Origin: Falsiroseomonas algicola
GTDB lineage: Bacteria > Pseudomonadota > Alphaproteobacteria > Acetobacterales > Acetobacteraceae
Reading direction: 5' to 3'
DNA length: 64,000 nt
NCBI RefSeq assembly: GCF_011040385.1
Contig: NZ_JAAIKB010000010.1
Coordinates: forward strand, 120,979 to 184,978
Every line of letters starts with the position of its first letter. Within the stretch, counting starts at the first letter, position 1. Below, piece by piece: positions 34,792 to 42,577 of this stretch. The notes beneath the pieces were generated by a model that ran no database searches, was not told the DNA's origin, and worked only from the letters and a program-made list of their open reading frames with translations. The position numbers were made by a program, and so were the translations under genes.

Positions 34792-35405
34792 GGGTACAGC
34801 ATCTCCATCTCCCACCCCTCGCCGACGCGGTGGAAGACGCGGCGTTCATGCAGGCGGAAGGGCATGTCCCGCCACAGCTCCATCCGGTCCGGCACCAGGC
34901 GGAAGCCGGACCAGAAGTCGGGGCGGGGGATCTCCCCGATCCCGAATTTCAGCGTGTATTCCGCCACCGCCTTCTCCAGCGCGAAGCGGCCTTCCAGCGG
35001 GCGGGACTGCCTGCTCGCCCAGGCGCCGATCCGCGATCCCCGGGCGCGGGAGGCGTAGTAGGCATCCGCCTCCTCCGCGCTCACCGGCTCGACCCGCCCC
35101 TCGACGCGGACCGAGCGCTGCAGCGTCTTCCAGTGGAAGCAGAGCGCGGCGAAGGGGTTGGTGCGAAGCTCGCCCCCCTTCCGGCTTTCGAGGTTGGTGT
35201 AGAACACGAATCCGCGCGCATCGACGCCCTTCAGCAGCACCATCCGGGCACTCGGCCGGCCTTCCGGCGTGCAGGTTGCCAGGCAGACGGCGTTGGGGTC
35301 ATTCGGCTCGGTTTTCGCGGCCTCCGCCATCCAGGCCTCGAACCCCGCGATCGGGTCCTCGGTCGCCTTGATGCGGTGGGCGGCAGCGTCGGTGGGGGCG
35401 TCCAC
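34788..35405 (-). CDS. pdxH: pyridoxamine 5'-phosphate oxidase PdxH
   Basis: A 205-residue flavoenzyme. Family marks are [19 protein letters not shown] (FMN binding), [25 protein letters not shown] (in two parts), [12 protein letters not shown], and the ending [16 protein letters not shown]. It oxidises pyridoxamine or pyridoxine phosphate to pyridoxal phosphate. GTG 35405 is preceded by AGGAGA at a good distance. It is first gene of a two-gene operon and divergent from fabI. Confidence 0.95.
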   Translation of the reverse strand: MDAPTDAAAHRIKATEDPIAGFEAWMAEAAKTEPNDPNAVCLATCTPEGRPSARMVLLKGVDARGFVFYTNLESRKGGELRTNPFAALCFHWKTLQRSVRVEGRVEPVSAEEADAYYASRARGSRIGAWASRQSRPLEGRFALEKAVAEYTLKFGIGEIPRPDFWSGFRLVPDRMELWRDMPFRLHERRVFHRVGEGWEMEMLYP

Positions 35406-35516
35406 GGGTCTTCTCCTGGTCGGGCGGTCAAGGCGGCGGAGGTCAGGCCCCTTGCCCGGGACAAGGCCATGTGCCACCACCCCCCGACCTCCGCAACCAC
35501 TGCCGGTCCCATTCTC

Positions 35517-36365
35517 ATGCCCGATGCCGAGACGCCCGATCCAGCCGCGCTCGCCGTGCCCCGCGGCACGCTGATGGCGGGCAAGCGCGGCGTCATCATG
35601 GGCGTCGCCAATGACCGCTCCATCGCCTGGGGCATCGCCCAGGCCGTAGCCGCCCAGGGCGGCGAGATCGCCTTCACCTACCAGGGGGAGGCGCTGGAGA
35701 AGCGCGTCCGCCCGCTGGCGGAGGGCATCGGCAGCAAGCTCGTCCTGCCCTGCGACGTCTCCGACGATTCCAGCATCGACGCCGCCTTCGACGCCATCAA
35801 GGCGGAATGGGGCGGCATCGACTTCGTCGTCCACGCCATCGGCTTCGCGGACAAGCAGTTCCTGCGCGGCCGCTACATGGACACGCCGAAGGGCGCCTTC
35901 CTGCAGGCCATGGACATCTCGGTCTATTCCTTCGTGGCCGTTGCCCAGCGCGCCGTCCCGCTGATGAAGCCGGGCGGGTCCCTGCTGACCATGTCCTACC
36001 TCGGCGCGGAACGCGTGACGCCGCACTACAACGTCATGGGCGTGGCCAAGGCGGCGCTGGAAGCCAGCGTGCGCTACATGGCGGCCGATCTCGGCAAGGC
36101 CGGCATCCGCGTCAACGCCATCTCCGCCGGCCCGATCAAGACGCTGGCGGCCAGCGGGATCGGCGACTTCCGCTACATCCTGAAGTGGAACCAGTACAAC
36201 GCGCCGCTCGAGCGCAACGTCACCATCGAGGATGTCGGCGGCTCGGGGCTCTATTTGCTGTCGGACCTGTCCTCCGGCGTGACGGGCGAGGTCCACCACG
36301 TGGATTGCGGCTACCACATCGTCGGCATGAAGAACCCGGACGCGCCGGATATCGCGACGGTCTGA
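35517..36365 (+). CDS. fabI: enoyl-[acyl-carrier-protein] reductase FabI
   Basis: A 282-residue SDR-type enzyme. It has [20 protein letters not shown] (NADH binding), the active site Tyr-x6-Lys in [18 protein letters not shown], and [10 protein letters not shown]. It does the last reduction step of fatty-acid elongation. ATG 35517 is used; an in-frame ATG at 35469 with AAGG before it is an alternative that would add 16 residues. The family-2 repeat lies just after the stop. Confidence 0.95.
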   Translation: MPDAETPDPAALAVPRGTLMAGKRGVIMGVANDRSIAWGIAQAVAAQGGEIAFTYQGEALEKRVRPLAEGIGSKLVLPCDVSDDSSIDAAFDAIKAEWGGIDFVVHAIGFADKQFLRGRYMDTPKGAFLQAMDISVYSFVAVAQRAVPLMKPGGSLLTMSYLGAERVTPHYNVMGVAKAALEASVRYMAADLGKAGIRVNAISAGPIKTLAASGIGDFRYILKWNQYNAPLERNVTIEDVGGSGLYLLSDLSSGVTGEVHHVDCGYHIVGMKNPDAPDIATV

Positions 36366-36368
36366 GAC

Positions 36369-36426
36369 AAGGGGGAGCGCTGCTCCCCCTTGACCCCCTC
36401 GCCAGGGGCGAGACGCCCCTGGACCG
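36369..36426 (+). repeat. family-2 double-hairpin repeat, copy 2
   Basis: Hairpin 1 is AAGGGGGAGC-GCT-GCTCCCCCTT, spacer GACCCCCTCG, hairpin 2 CCAGGGGCG-AGA-CGCCCCTGG, tail ACCG. Hairpin 2 is identical to copy 1 while hairpin 1 differs in sequence but pairs fully. It lies between fabI and the convergent membrane protein gene. Confidence 0.82.
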
Positions 36427-36439
36427 TCGGGAATGGGGA

Positions 36440-36916
36440 CTAGCCGCGCAGCAGGCCCAGCAGCGAACCCAGCGTCAGGCCGACCAGCAGGAGGCCGGCC
36501 ACAGCCGCCGTGACGGTGCGGTTCCACAGCGTGTCCAGCGCCAGGTCCGTCGTCAGCATCTCCGGCCGCGCCGGGTCCGCCATCACCGCGACCGTGTAGG
36601 CGCCCGTGTGGAAATCGGCGAAGACGTAGTTCACCTCCCGCGTATAGCGTCCCGATTTCGACTGCACGGAGAGCGTCGCGTTGCAGATGTGGACGAACAC
36701 CTTCGAACTGCACGACCCCTGCGTGACCCGCGCATCGGCATAGGGCATGGCACTGCCCCTCACCTGCCAGTCCGACACCAGGTTCGGCAGCGTGTAGACG
36801 CCAAGCGCGATGGTCAGGCCGCCGAACATCAGCAGGCCGAGAAGGCTCTTGAGCACATCGCCCCAGCTGCGTCTGGGGGCCGGTGGCGGGGCAACAGGTG
36901 CGGGATTCGTCTGCAT
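36440..36916 (-). CDS. DUF3592-like membrane protein
   Basis: A 158-residue protein with a Pro-rich cytoplasmic start ([13 protein letters not shown]), a hydrophobic helix at about 24-45 ([20 protein letters not shown]), a soluble middle with two cysteine pairs (GSCSS, HICNA), and a second helix at 138-156. The two-helix plus beta-domain shape fits DUF3592 proteins. Function unknown. It is divergent from aroC. Confidence 0.65.
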   Translation of the reverse strand: MQTNPAPVAPPPAPRRSWGDVLKSLLGLLMFGGLTIALGVYTLPNLVSDWQVRGSAMPYADARVTQGSCSSKVFVHICNATLSVQSKSGRYTREVNYVFADFHTGAYTVAVMADPARPEMLTTDLALDTLWNRTVTAAVAGLLLVGLTLGSLLGLLRG

Positions 36917-37024
36917 GCCGCAGCGTTACCGAACCGCAGCCAACCATGAAGCTGCCGCCCGGTTACATCCACGCGATCCGGCCCCTCGCCCGGCACGCGG
37001 CCTTGCTGTAATCCCGCCGGCACC

Positions 37025-38128
37025 ATGAGCCACAACACCTTCGGCCAGCTCTTCCGCTTCACCACCTGGGGCGAGTCCCACGGCCTCGCCATCGGCTGCG
37101 TCGTCGATGGCTGCCCGCCGCGCATCGGCCTGACCGAGGCCGACATCCAGCCCTATCTGGACCGCCGCCGCCCCGGCCAATCCAAGTTCGTGACGCAGCG
37201 GCAGGAACCGGACCAGGTGAAGATCCTGTCCGGCACCTTCGAGGGTGCGACCACCGGCACCCCCATCGCGCTGCACATCGAGAACACCGACCAGCGCAGC
37301 AAGGACTACGGCGAGATCAAGGACCGCTTCCGCCCCGGCCATGCGGACCTGACCTATGAGCTGAAATACGGCATCCGCGACTATCGCGGCGGCGGCCGAT
37401 CCAGCGCCCGCGAAACCGCCATGCGCGTCGCCGCCGGCGCCATCGCCCGCAAGGTGCTGGAAGGCGTGACCATCCGCGGTGCCCTCGTCTGCATGGGCGG
37501 GGACTGGATCGACCGGTCCCGCTTCGACTGGGCGGAGGTGGACAACAACCCCTTCTTCTGCCCCGACCCCATCGCCGCCGCGCGGTGGGAGGAGAAGCTG
37601 ACCGCCATCCGCAAGGCCGGCTCCTCCGTCGGCGCGATCGTGGAGGTGGTGGCGGAGGGCGTGCCCCCCGGCCTCGGCGCGCCGATCTACGGCAAGCTCG
37701 ATGCGGACATCGCGGCCGGCCTGATGTCCATCAACGCCGTCAAGGCGGTGGAGATCGGGGACGGCTTCTCTGCCGCATCGCTCTCCGGGGAGGGCAATGC
37801 CGATGAGATGCGCATGGGCCCGGACGGGGAGGTCGCGTTCAGCTCCAACCACGCCGGCGGCATCCTGGGCGGCATCTCCACCGGCCAGCCCGTGGTCGCC
37901 CGCTTCGCCGTGAAGCCGACGTCGTCGATCCTGACGCCGCGGGCCAGCGTCGATCGCTTCGGGCAGGACGTCGAGGTGCTGACCAAGGGCCGCCACGACC
38001 CCTGCGTCGGTATCCGCGCGGTGCCGGTGGGGGAGGCGATGCTGGCCCTGGTGCTGGCCGACCACCTGCTGCGCCACCGTGCCCAGAACCCGGACGCGCC
38101 GCTGCGGGCCAGGCTGCCGCGGAACTGA
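37025..38128 (+). CDS. aroC: chorismate synthase AroC
   Basis: A 367-residue enzyme with all family signatures: [20 protein letters not shown] near the start, [20 protein letters not shown] in the middle, and [20 protein letters not shown] near the end. It converts EPSP to chorismate with reduced FMN, the last common step of aromatic amino acid synthesis. The start ATG 37025 is supported by the conserved N-terminus. Confidence 0.97.
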   Translation: MSHNTFGQLFRFTTWGESHGLAIGCVVDGCPPRIGLTEADIQPYLDRRRPGQSKFVTQRQEPDQVKILSGTFEGATTGTPIALHIENTDQRSKDYGEIKDRFRPGHADLTYELKYGIRDYRGGGRSSARETAMRVAAGAIARKVLEGVTIRGALVCMGGDWIDRSRFDWAEVDNNPFFCPDPIAAARWEEKLTAIRKAGSSVGAIVEVVAEGVPPGLGAPIYGKLDADIAAGLMSINAVKAVEIGDGFSAASLSGEGNADEMRMGPDGEVAFSSNHAGGILGGISTGQPVVARFAVKPTSSILTPRASVDRFGQDVEVLTKGRHDPCVGIRAVPVGEAMLALVLADHLLRHRAQNPDAPLRARLPRN

Positions 38129-38174
38129 GGGCGGCGCGCTTGCGCCCGCCTCCCGCGATTGTTTCTCTGCAGGC

Positions 38175-38582
38175 ATGAGCGGCTGGATCGGCCCCGCGGT
38201 CGTGCTGTTCATGATCGCGGGTATTGCCTTCATGACCTTACTCGAAATCCAGGCCATGCGGCGAAACCGGCGCTGGACGCGCGCGGACGCCATCGTCTGC
38301 GCCGACCCAGAGCACCTGGCCCTGAAGCCGTCCCGGCAGCCGCGCGTTTCGGAGACGGTCATGTTCGAGCGCCCCGCCGGCCCCTGCGTGGCGTGGCTCT
38401 ACACTGGCCATCCCAATCGGCGCCCGATCGGCATGATCATCGCCATCGCCTACAACCCCGACGATCCTTCGCAGGTCCAACTCTTCCACGGAGTCGAGGA
38501 GCACTGGCTGCGCCTGGCGTCCCTGGGCTGCGGCCTGGGGCTCATCCTGTTCGGCCTCTGGCGCATGCTCACCATGGCCTGA
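38175..38582 (+). CDS. small two-helix membrane protein, DUF3592-like, paralogue 1
   Basis: A 135-residue protein starting at ATG 38175 with helices at about 5-25 and 108-130. The soluble part includes ADAIVCADPEHLALKPSRQP and VMFERPAGPCVAW. The next gene encodes a protein of the same length with aligned segments (ADAVVCPDTEHPRLPPAQPP, VMFESPCGPCTAR), so the two are a tandem paralogue pair. Function unknown. Confidence 0.7.
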   Translation: MSGWIGPAVVLFMIAGIAFMTLLEIQAMRRNRRWTRADAIVCADPEHLALKPSRQPRVSETVMFERPAGPCVAWLYTGHPNRRPIGMIIAIAYNPDDPSQVQLFHGVEEHWLRLASLGCGLGLILFGLWRMLTMA

Positions 38583-38637
38583 GAGCCGGACCACAACCGC
38601 CCTTGCACGACCGGGCCGCCGTCGTTTCACTGCCGCC

Positions 38638-39048
38638 ATGGATGACTGGTCGGGTCTCGCCTTATGGCTGCTGGTGGTCGCCATTCCCGGCGCCGGCTTG
38701 GTGGCCTGCGCCGCCGGCCTTCGCCGTTGCCTGCGATGGCACTCCGCCGACGCGGTCGTCTGCCCCGATACCGAGCATCCGCGCCTTCCGCCCGCGCAGC
38801 CTCCCCGTCGCGCGCTGACCGTGATGTTCGAAAGCCCCTGTGGGCCCTGCACGGCGCGGTTGAGTTACCTGGACGAGGAAGCAGGCTTCCCGGTCGGATC
38901 GACGATCCGCGTCGTGTTCAACCCGGCCAAGCCGACCGAGGTCGCGTTCCGGCACAGCATCATCGGGCACGCCATCGGGCTGCTGTTCTTCGGCGCCGTG
39001 CTGGCGTTCCTGTTGGCCCTGCCCTGGCGGATCGGCGTCGCCGGCTGA
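38638..39048 (+). CDS. small two-helix membrane protein, DUF3592-like, paralogue 2
   Basis: A 136-residue protein with helices at about 8-28 and 108-130. It aligns with the preceding gene product: RW-x2-ADA-x-VC, VMFE-x-P-x-GPC, and IAYNPDD versus VVFNPAK. Pairs of this kind arise by tandem duplication. No function is known. The gap of 55 bases suggests one transcript. Confidence 0.7.
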   Translation: MDDWSGLALWLLVVAIPGAGLVACAAGLRRCLRWHSADAVVCPDTEHPRLPPAQPPRRALTVMFESPCGPCTARLSYLDEEAGFPVGSTIRVVFNPAKPTEVAFRHSIIGHAIGLLFFGAVLAFLLALPWRIGVAG

Positions 39049-39125
39049 GGCCACCCTTCCCGCCCTGCTCTCCCGCGCGATAGCCTCGCCACACAGCGCC
39101 CGAACGGCGCGAGGGGAGATGTTCC

Positions 39126-39566
39126 ATGAGCCATCCGCGCATCCTCGGCCGCCGCGCCGCGATTCTCGCCTGCACCGCGATCGTCGCCGCCACCCCCACC
39201 CGCGCCGCCACCACCACGCCGCTGCGTGACCTCTACGACGAGGCCGGCTCCGCCCCCTCCCCCCTCGCGAAAACCCTCGACGGCCAGCGCGTCACCCTCA
39301 CCGGCCTCGTCGCCCCCGTCCCCACCGCCGCGCCCGGCTGGCTCGCGCTGGGGGAGGCCGCTCTCGTCCCCTGCCAGCTCTGCGGCGGCGCGCATGACTG
39401 GCCGATTGGCGTCGTCGCCGTCCACGCCCCCGGCCTGCCCCACATCGCGGACCCCTATACCCGCGTGACGCTCACCGGCGTGCTGGACCTCAGCGAAGCC
39501 GCCCGCGAACCGACCGGCCTGCCGGACCGCCTGGTGCTGCGCGACGCCGGCCTGGCCAGCGCCTGA
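39126..39566 (+). CDS. exported hypothetical protein with Tat-like signal
   Basis: A 146-residue protein beginning MSHPRILGRRAAILACTAIV with a cleavage site near ATPTRA-A. The mature part has a beta-rich pattern and the paired cysteines PCQLCGGAHDWPIG, followed by TRVTLTGVLDLSEA, which resembles small OB-fold or DUF3299-like periplasmic proteins (tentative). AGGGGAG upstream supports ATG 39126. The amidohydrolase gene follows after 2 bases. Confidence 0.65.
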   Translation: MSHPRILGRRAAILACTAIVAATPTRAATTTPLRDLYDEAGSAPSPLAKTLDGQRVTLTGLVAPVPTAAPGWLALGEAALVPCQLCGGAHDWPIGVVAVHAPGLPHIADPYTRVTLTGVLDLSEAAREPTGLPDRLVLRDAGLASA

Positions 39567-39568
39567 CC

Positions 39569-41236
39569 ATGCGGAGCCTCCTCCTCGCCCTGCTGGCACT
39601 CGCCCCGCCAGCCCTGGCGCAGCCCGCGGAAACGCTGCTGCGCAACGGCCGCATCCACACCCAGGACGCCACCGAAAGCACGACCACCGCCGTCGCCATC
39701 CGCGATGGCCGCTTCGTCGCCACCGGCGCGGCGGCGGAGGCGCTGGCCGGCCCGGCGACCACCGTCATCGACCTCGGCGGCCGCACCGCCATCCCCGGGC
39801 TGATCGACAGCCATGTCCACCAGCACCAATGGGGCATGAACCTGCCCGCGGTGCAGCTGCTCGATACGCGCTCCATCGCCGATGTCCTCGCCCGCATCGG
39901 CGAACGCGCCCGCGCCACGCCGCCGGGCGACTGGGTCATCGCCTCCTCCCTCTGGCATGAGAGCATCCTGGCCGAGGGCCGGCTGCCGACGCGCTGGGAA
40001 CTCGACAGCGTCGCGCCGAACAACCCCGTCTTCATCCCCCGTGGCGGGCATGTGGTGGCGGTGAACAGCCAGGCCCTCGCCCGCGCCGGCGTGACGCGGG
40101 ACACGCCCCAGCCCGCCGGCGGCGTCATCGTGAAGCGGGAGGATGGGGAGCCGACGGGCGTGCTGCTCATCGCCGGCGCCACCGCCCTGGTCCGCCGCGT
40201 CCTGCCGCCCCCGCCGCCCATTCCGGAGCAGACGCGCCTGGTGACGGAGGCGATGAGGGAGCTGAACGCGCTGGGCGTCACCACCGTCGTCGAGCCCGGC
40301 ATCACCGACGAGATCGCCGGCATCTACCGCGAACTCCGCGACCAGGGGCGGATGACGGTCCGCACCTGGCTGCTCTGGCGCGCCGCGACGGGGGAGCAGA
40401 TCCGCCGCGGCATCGCCGCCCAATCCGGCTGGCCGCAGCACCCCATGCTCCGCACCGGCGGCATCAAGTGGCTGCTGGATGGGGGCGTGGAGGGCGGCCG
40501 GATGAACGACCCCTATCGCATCGTGCCGGGCGAGCAAACCAACCCCGATTATCGCGGCATCCTGCTGCTGCCCGCCGGTGGCGAGCCCGAATTGCTGGAG
40601 GGGCTGCGCGCCATCCACCGCGCCGGGCTGCAGATCCAGACCCATGCGGTGGGCGACTACACCATCGACCTGATCACCCGCCTCTACGGCCAGGTGGACC
40701 GCGAACTCGGCCCGGTCCGGCCGCTGCGCTGGACGGTGATGCACATCTTCCTGCCGACGCCGCCCGCGCTGGCGGAGATGGCTAGGCTCGGCATCATGGC
40801 GACCGCGCAGAACCACCCCGTGCTGCTCGGCCACAACCAGCGGCGCTGGTGGGGGGATGAGCGCGCGGCCTATTCCATCCCGATCCGCCGCATCCTCGAT
40901 GCCGGCGTGCATGTCGGCGGCGGCACGGATGCCCCCGTGGTGCCGGGCGATCCCTTCCAGTCCATGTGGTGGATGACCACGCGCGGGACGCTGGCGGGCT
41001 ATCGCCTCGGCCCCGAGCACGCGATCACGCCGCGGGAGGCGCTGCGCCTCTACACCATCAACAACGCCGTGCTGCTGGGGGCAGAGGCCGAGCTCGGCTC
41101 CATCGAACCCGGCAAGCGCGCGGACCTGGTGGTGCTGTCGCAGGACCTGCTCGGCGTGGAGCCGGAGCGGATCCGGGAGACACGGGCGCTGCTGACGATG
41201 GTGGGCGGCCAGGTCGTCCATCGGCGCGGGCTGTAA
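39569..41236 (+). CDS. exported amidohydrolase family 3 protein
   Basis: A 555-residue protein with a signal peptide (MRSLLLALLALAPPALAQP). Metal-binding marks of the amidohydrolase superfamily are GLIDSHVHQHQW (His-x-His), THAVGDYTID, and GGTDAPVVPGDPF with the late aspartate. The end GSIEPGKRADLVVLS is typical. YtcJ/NfdA-like enzymes hydrolyse N-formyl or other amide bonds; the substrate here is unknown. It is coupled to the preceding exported protein. Confidence 0.9.
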   Translation: MRSLLLALLALAPPALAQPAETLLRNGRIHTQDATESTTTAVAIRDGRFVATGAAAEALAGPATTVIDLGGRTAIPGLIDSHVHQHQWGMNLPAVQLLDTRSIADVLARIGERARATPPGDWVIASSLWHESILAEGRLPTRWELDSVAPNNPVFIPRGGHVVAVNSQALARAGVTRDTPQPAGGVIVKREDGEPTGVLLIAGATALVRRVLPPPPPIPEQTRLVTEAMRELNALGVTTVVEPGITDEIAGIYRELRDQGRMTVRTWLLWRAATGEQIRRGIAAQSGWPQHPMLRTGGIKWLLDGGVEGGRMNDPYRIVPGEQTNPDYRGILLLPAGGEPELLEGLRAIHRAGLQIQTHAVGDYTIDLITRLYGQVDRELGPVRPLRWTVMHIFLPTPPALAEMARLGIMATAQNHPVLLGHNQRRWWGDERAAYSIPIRRILDAGVHVGGGTDAPVVPGDPFQSMWWMTTRGTLAGYRLGPEHAITPREALRLYTINNAVLLGAEAELGSIEPGKRADLVVLSQDLLGVEPERIRETRALLTMVGGQVVHRRGL

Positions 41237-41347
41237 CCGCCGGATGTCTTTCGTACACAATAAGTTTTGCGTATCCGGAGTTTAGCATCTGGCAACATCC
41301 CATCCGCACAGTTGAACCTACTGAGTGGCGGATGGGGCCTGGAAAGC

Positions 41348-42178
41348 ATGGAATCGCGTGGCTGCTCCGCCTGCCGGGAGATGCCGAGCCTTTTCGCCTT
41401 CACCATGGCCTTCCAGCCGGTCGTGGATGTGCAGGAGAACCGGATCGACGCGCATGAGGCGCTGGTCCGCGGCCCGAATGGGGAGGGTGCGGGCAGCATC
41501 CTCGCCCAGGTGACGCCGGAGACGCTCTACGCCTTCGACCAGGCCTGCCGCGTCAAGGCGATCGAGATGGCGGCGCGCCTCGGCCTCGACACCCAGCTCA
41601 ACATCAACCTCCTGCCGAACGCGGTCTATGAGCCCCGCGCCTGCATCCGCCTGACCCTCGACGCCGCGCGGCGGCACGGCTTCCCGCTGGACCGCCTGAC
41701 CTTCGAGCTGACGGAGGGCGAGCAGCTGGCGGAGGTCGGGCATGTGCGGAACATCATCCGCGAATACCGCCGCCACGGCTTCAAGATCGCGCTGGATGAT
41801 TTCTCCACCGGCTATTCGGGGTTGGCGCGGCTGGCCGATTTGCGCCCCGACATCATCAAGATCGACCGTGCCCTGGTGCAGGATTGCGACCAGGACCGGG
41901 TGCGGCTTGCCATCATTGCCAGCCTGGTCGCGCTCGGCGCGGAACTCGGCATCAAGGTGGTGGCGGAGGGCATCGAGCGGCGGGAGGAGGCCGAGGCACT
42001 GCGCGGCACCGGGCTGCGCTTCATGCAGGGCTACTTCTTCTCGCGCCCGGTCTTCGAGGGCCTGGCCCACCCGCAGGACGCGCTGGCCAGCCTGGAAACC
42101 TTGAGGCCGCTTTCCGCCCCGCCCGGCCTGGCCTGGGCGCGGCCCGAGGCCGTGCCCGGCTGGTCCCGGACGGCCTGA
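41348..42178 (+). CDS. stand-alone EAL-domain protein, c-di-GMP phosphodiesterase
   Basis: A 276-residue protein made mostly of one EAL domain. Every catalytic element is present: HEALVRG, LNINLLP, FELTEGE, IALDDFSTGYSGL, IIKIDRALV, VVAEGIE and MQGYFFSRP. It should therefore hydrolyse c-di-GMP. A short N-terminal piece, MESRGCSACREMPSLF, has two cysteines and is not a recognised sensor. ATG 41348 is chosen because GGAAAGC precedes it. No GGDEF partner is nearby. Confidence 0.9.
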   Translation: MESRGCSACREMPSLFAFTMAFQPVVDVQENRIDAHEALVRGPNGEGAGSILAQVTPETLYAFDQACRVKAIEMAARLGLDTQLNINLLPNAVYEPRACIRLTLDAARRHGFPLDRLTFELTEGEQLAEVGHVRNIIREYRRHGFKIALDDFSTGYSGLARLADLRPDIIKIDRALVQDCDQDRVRLAIIASLVALGAELGIKVVAEGIERREEAEALRGTGLRFMQGYFFSRPVFEGLAHPQDALASLETLRPLSAPPGLAWARPEAVPGWSRTA

Positions 42179-42197
42179 CCACCGGACGTGGCGGGCC

Positions 42198-42434
42198 TCA
42201 GGGGCGGGGGATGCACCGGCTCCGTCGCGGCGCGGCGGAACTGCCGCCGCGCTGGCCCGCATTGCTGCCCCCGATGATCTCCCGCAGCTGACCCGCCGGG
42301 CAGCTCCGGTCATCCACCAGCACGCGCTGCCCCTCCCGCAGCGCGCCGCGGGCGGGCGCCTCCGTCAGGATCGGCGGCGGGTCGGCCGCCATCATCAGGC
42401 CCGTGAGGAGCAGGAGTGGCGCGGCTGGGGTCAT
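42198..42434 (-). CDS. small secreted protein, DUF6719-like
   Basis: A 78-residue protein with a signal peptide (MTPAAPLLLLTGLMMAADPP) and a mature part GQRVLVDDRSCPAGQLREII that ends in basic CIPRP. It matches short proteins labelled DUF6719 in Rhodospirillales and Rhizobiales (recalled). Function unknown. It converges with the EAL gene. Confidence 0.65.
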   Translation of the reverse strand: MTPAAPLLLLTGLMMAADPPPILTEAPARGALREGQRVLVDDRSCPAGQLREIIGGSNAGQRGGSSAAPRRSRCIPRP

Positions 42435-42577
42435 GGCCCCATGTCAGGGACGCGCGTCGCGGCCTGGCATCACGAGAGGGCGCGCGGCCATGAGAATGTT
42501 CTTCTCCGGCCCGGGGCTTTGCGACAAGGCGCCCCCATGCGCTAATCCCTTCAGCGAAGAATCAGGCAAGGCCCGTC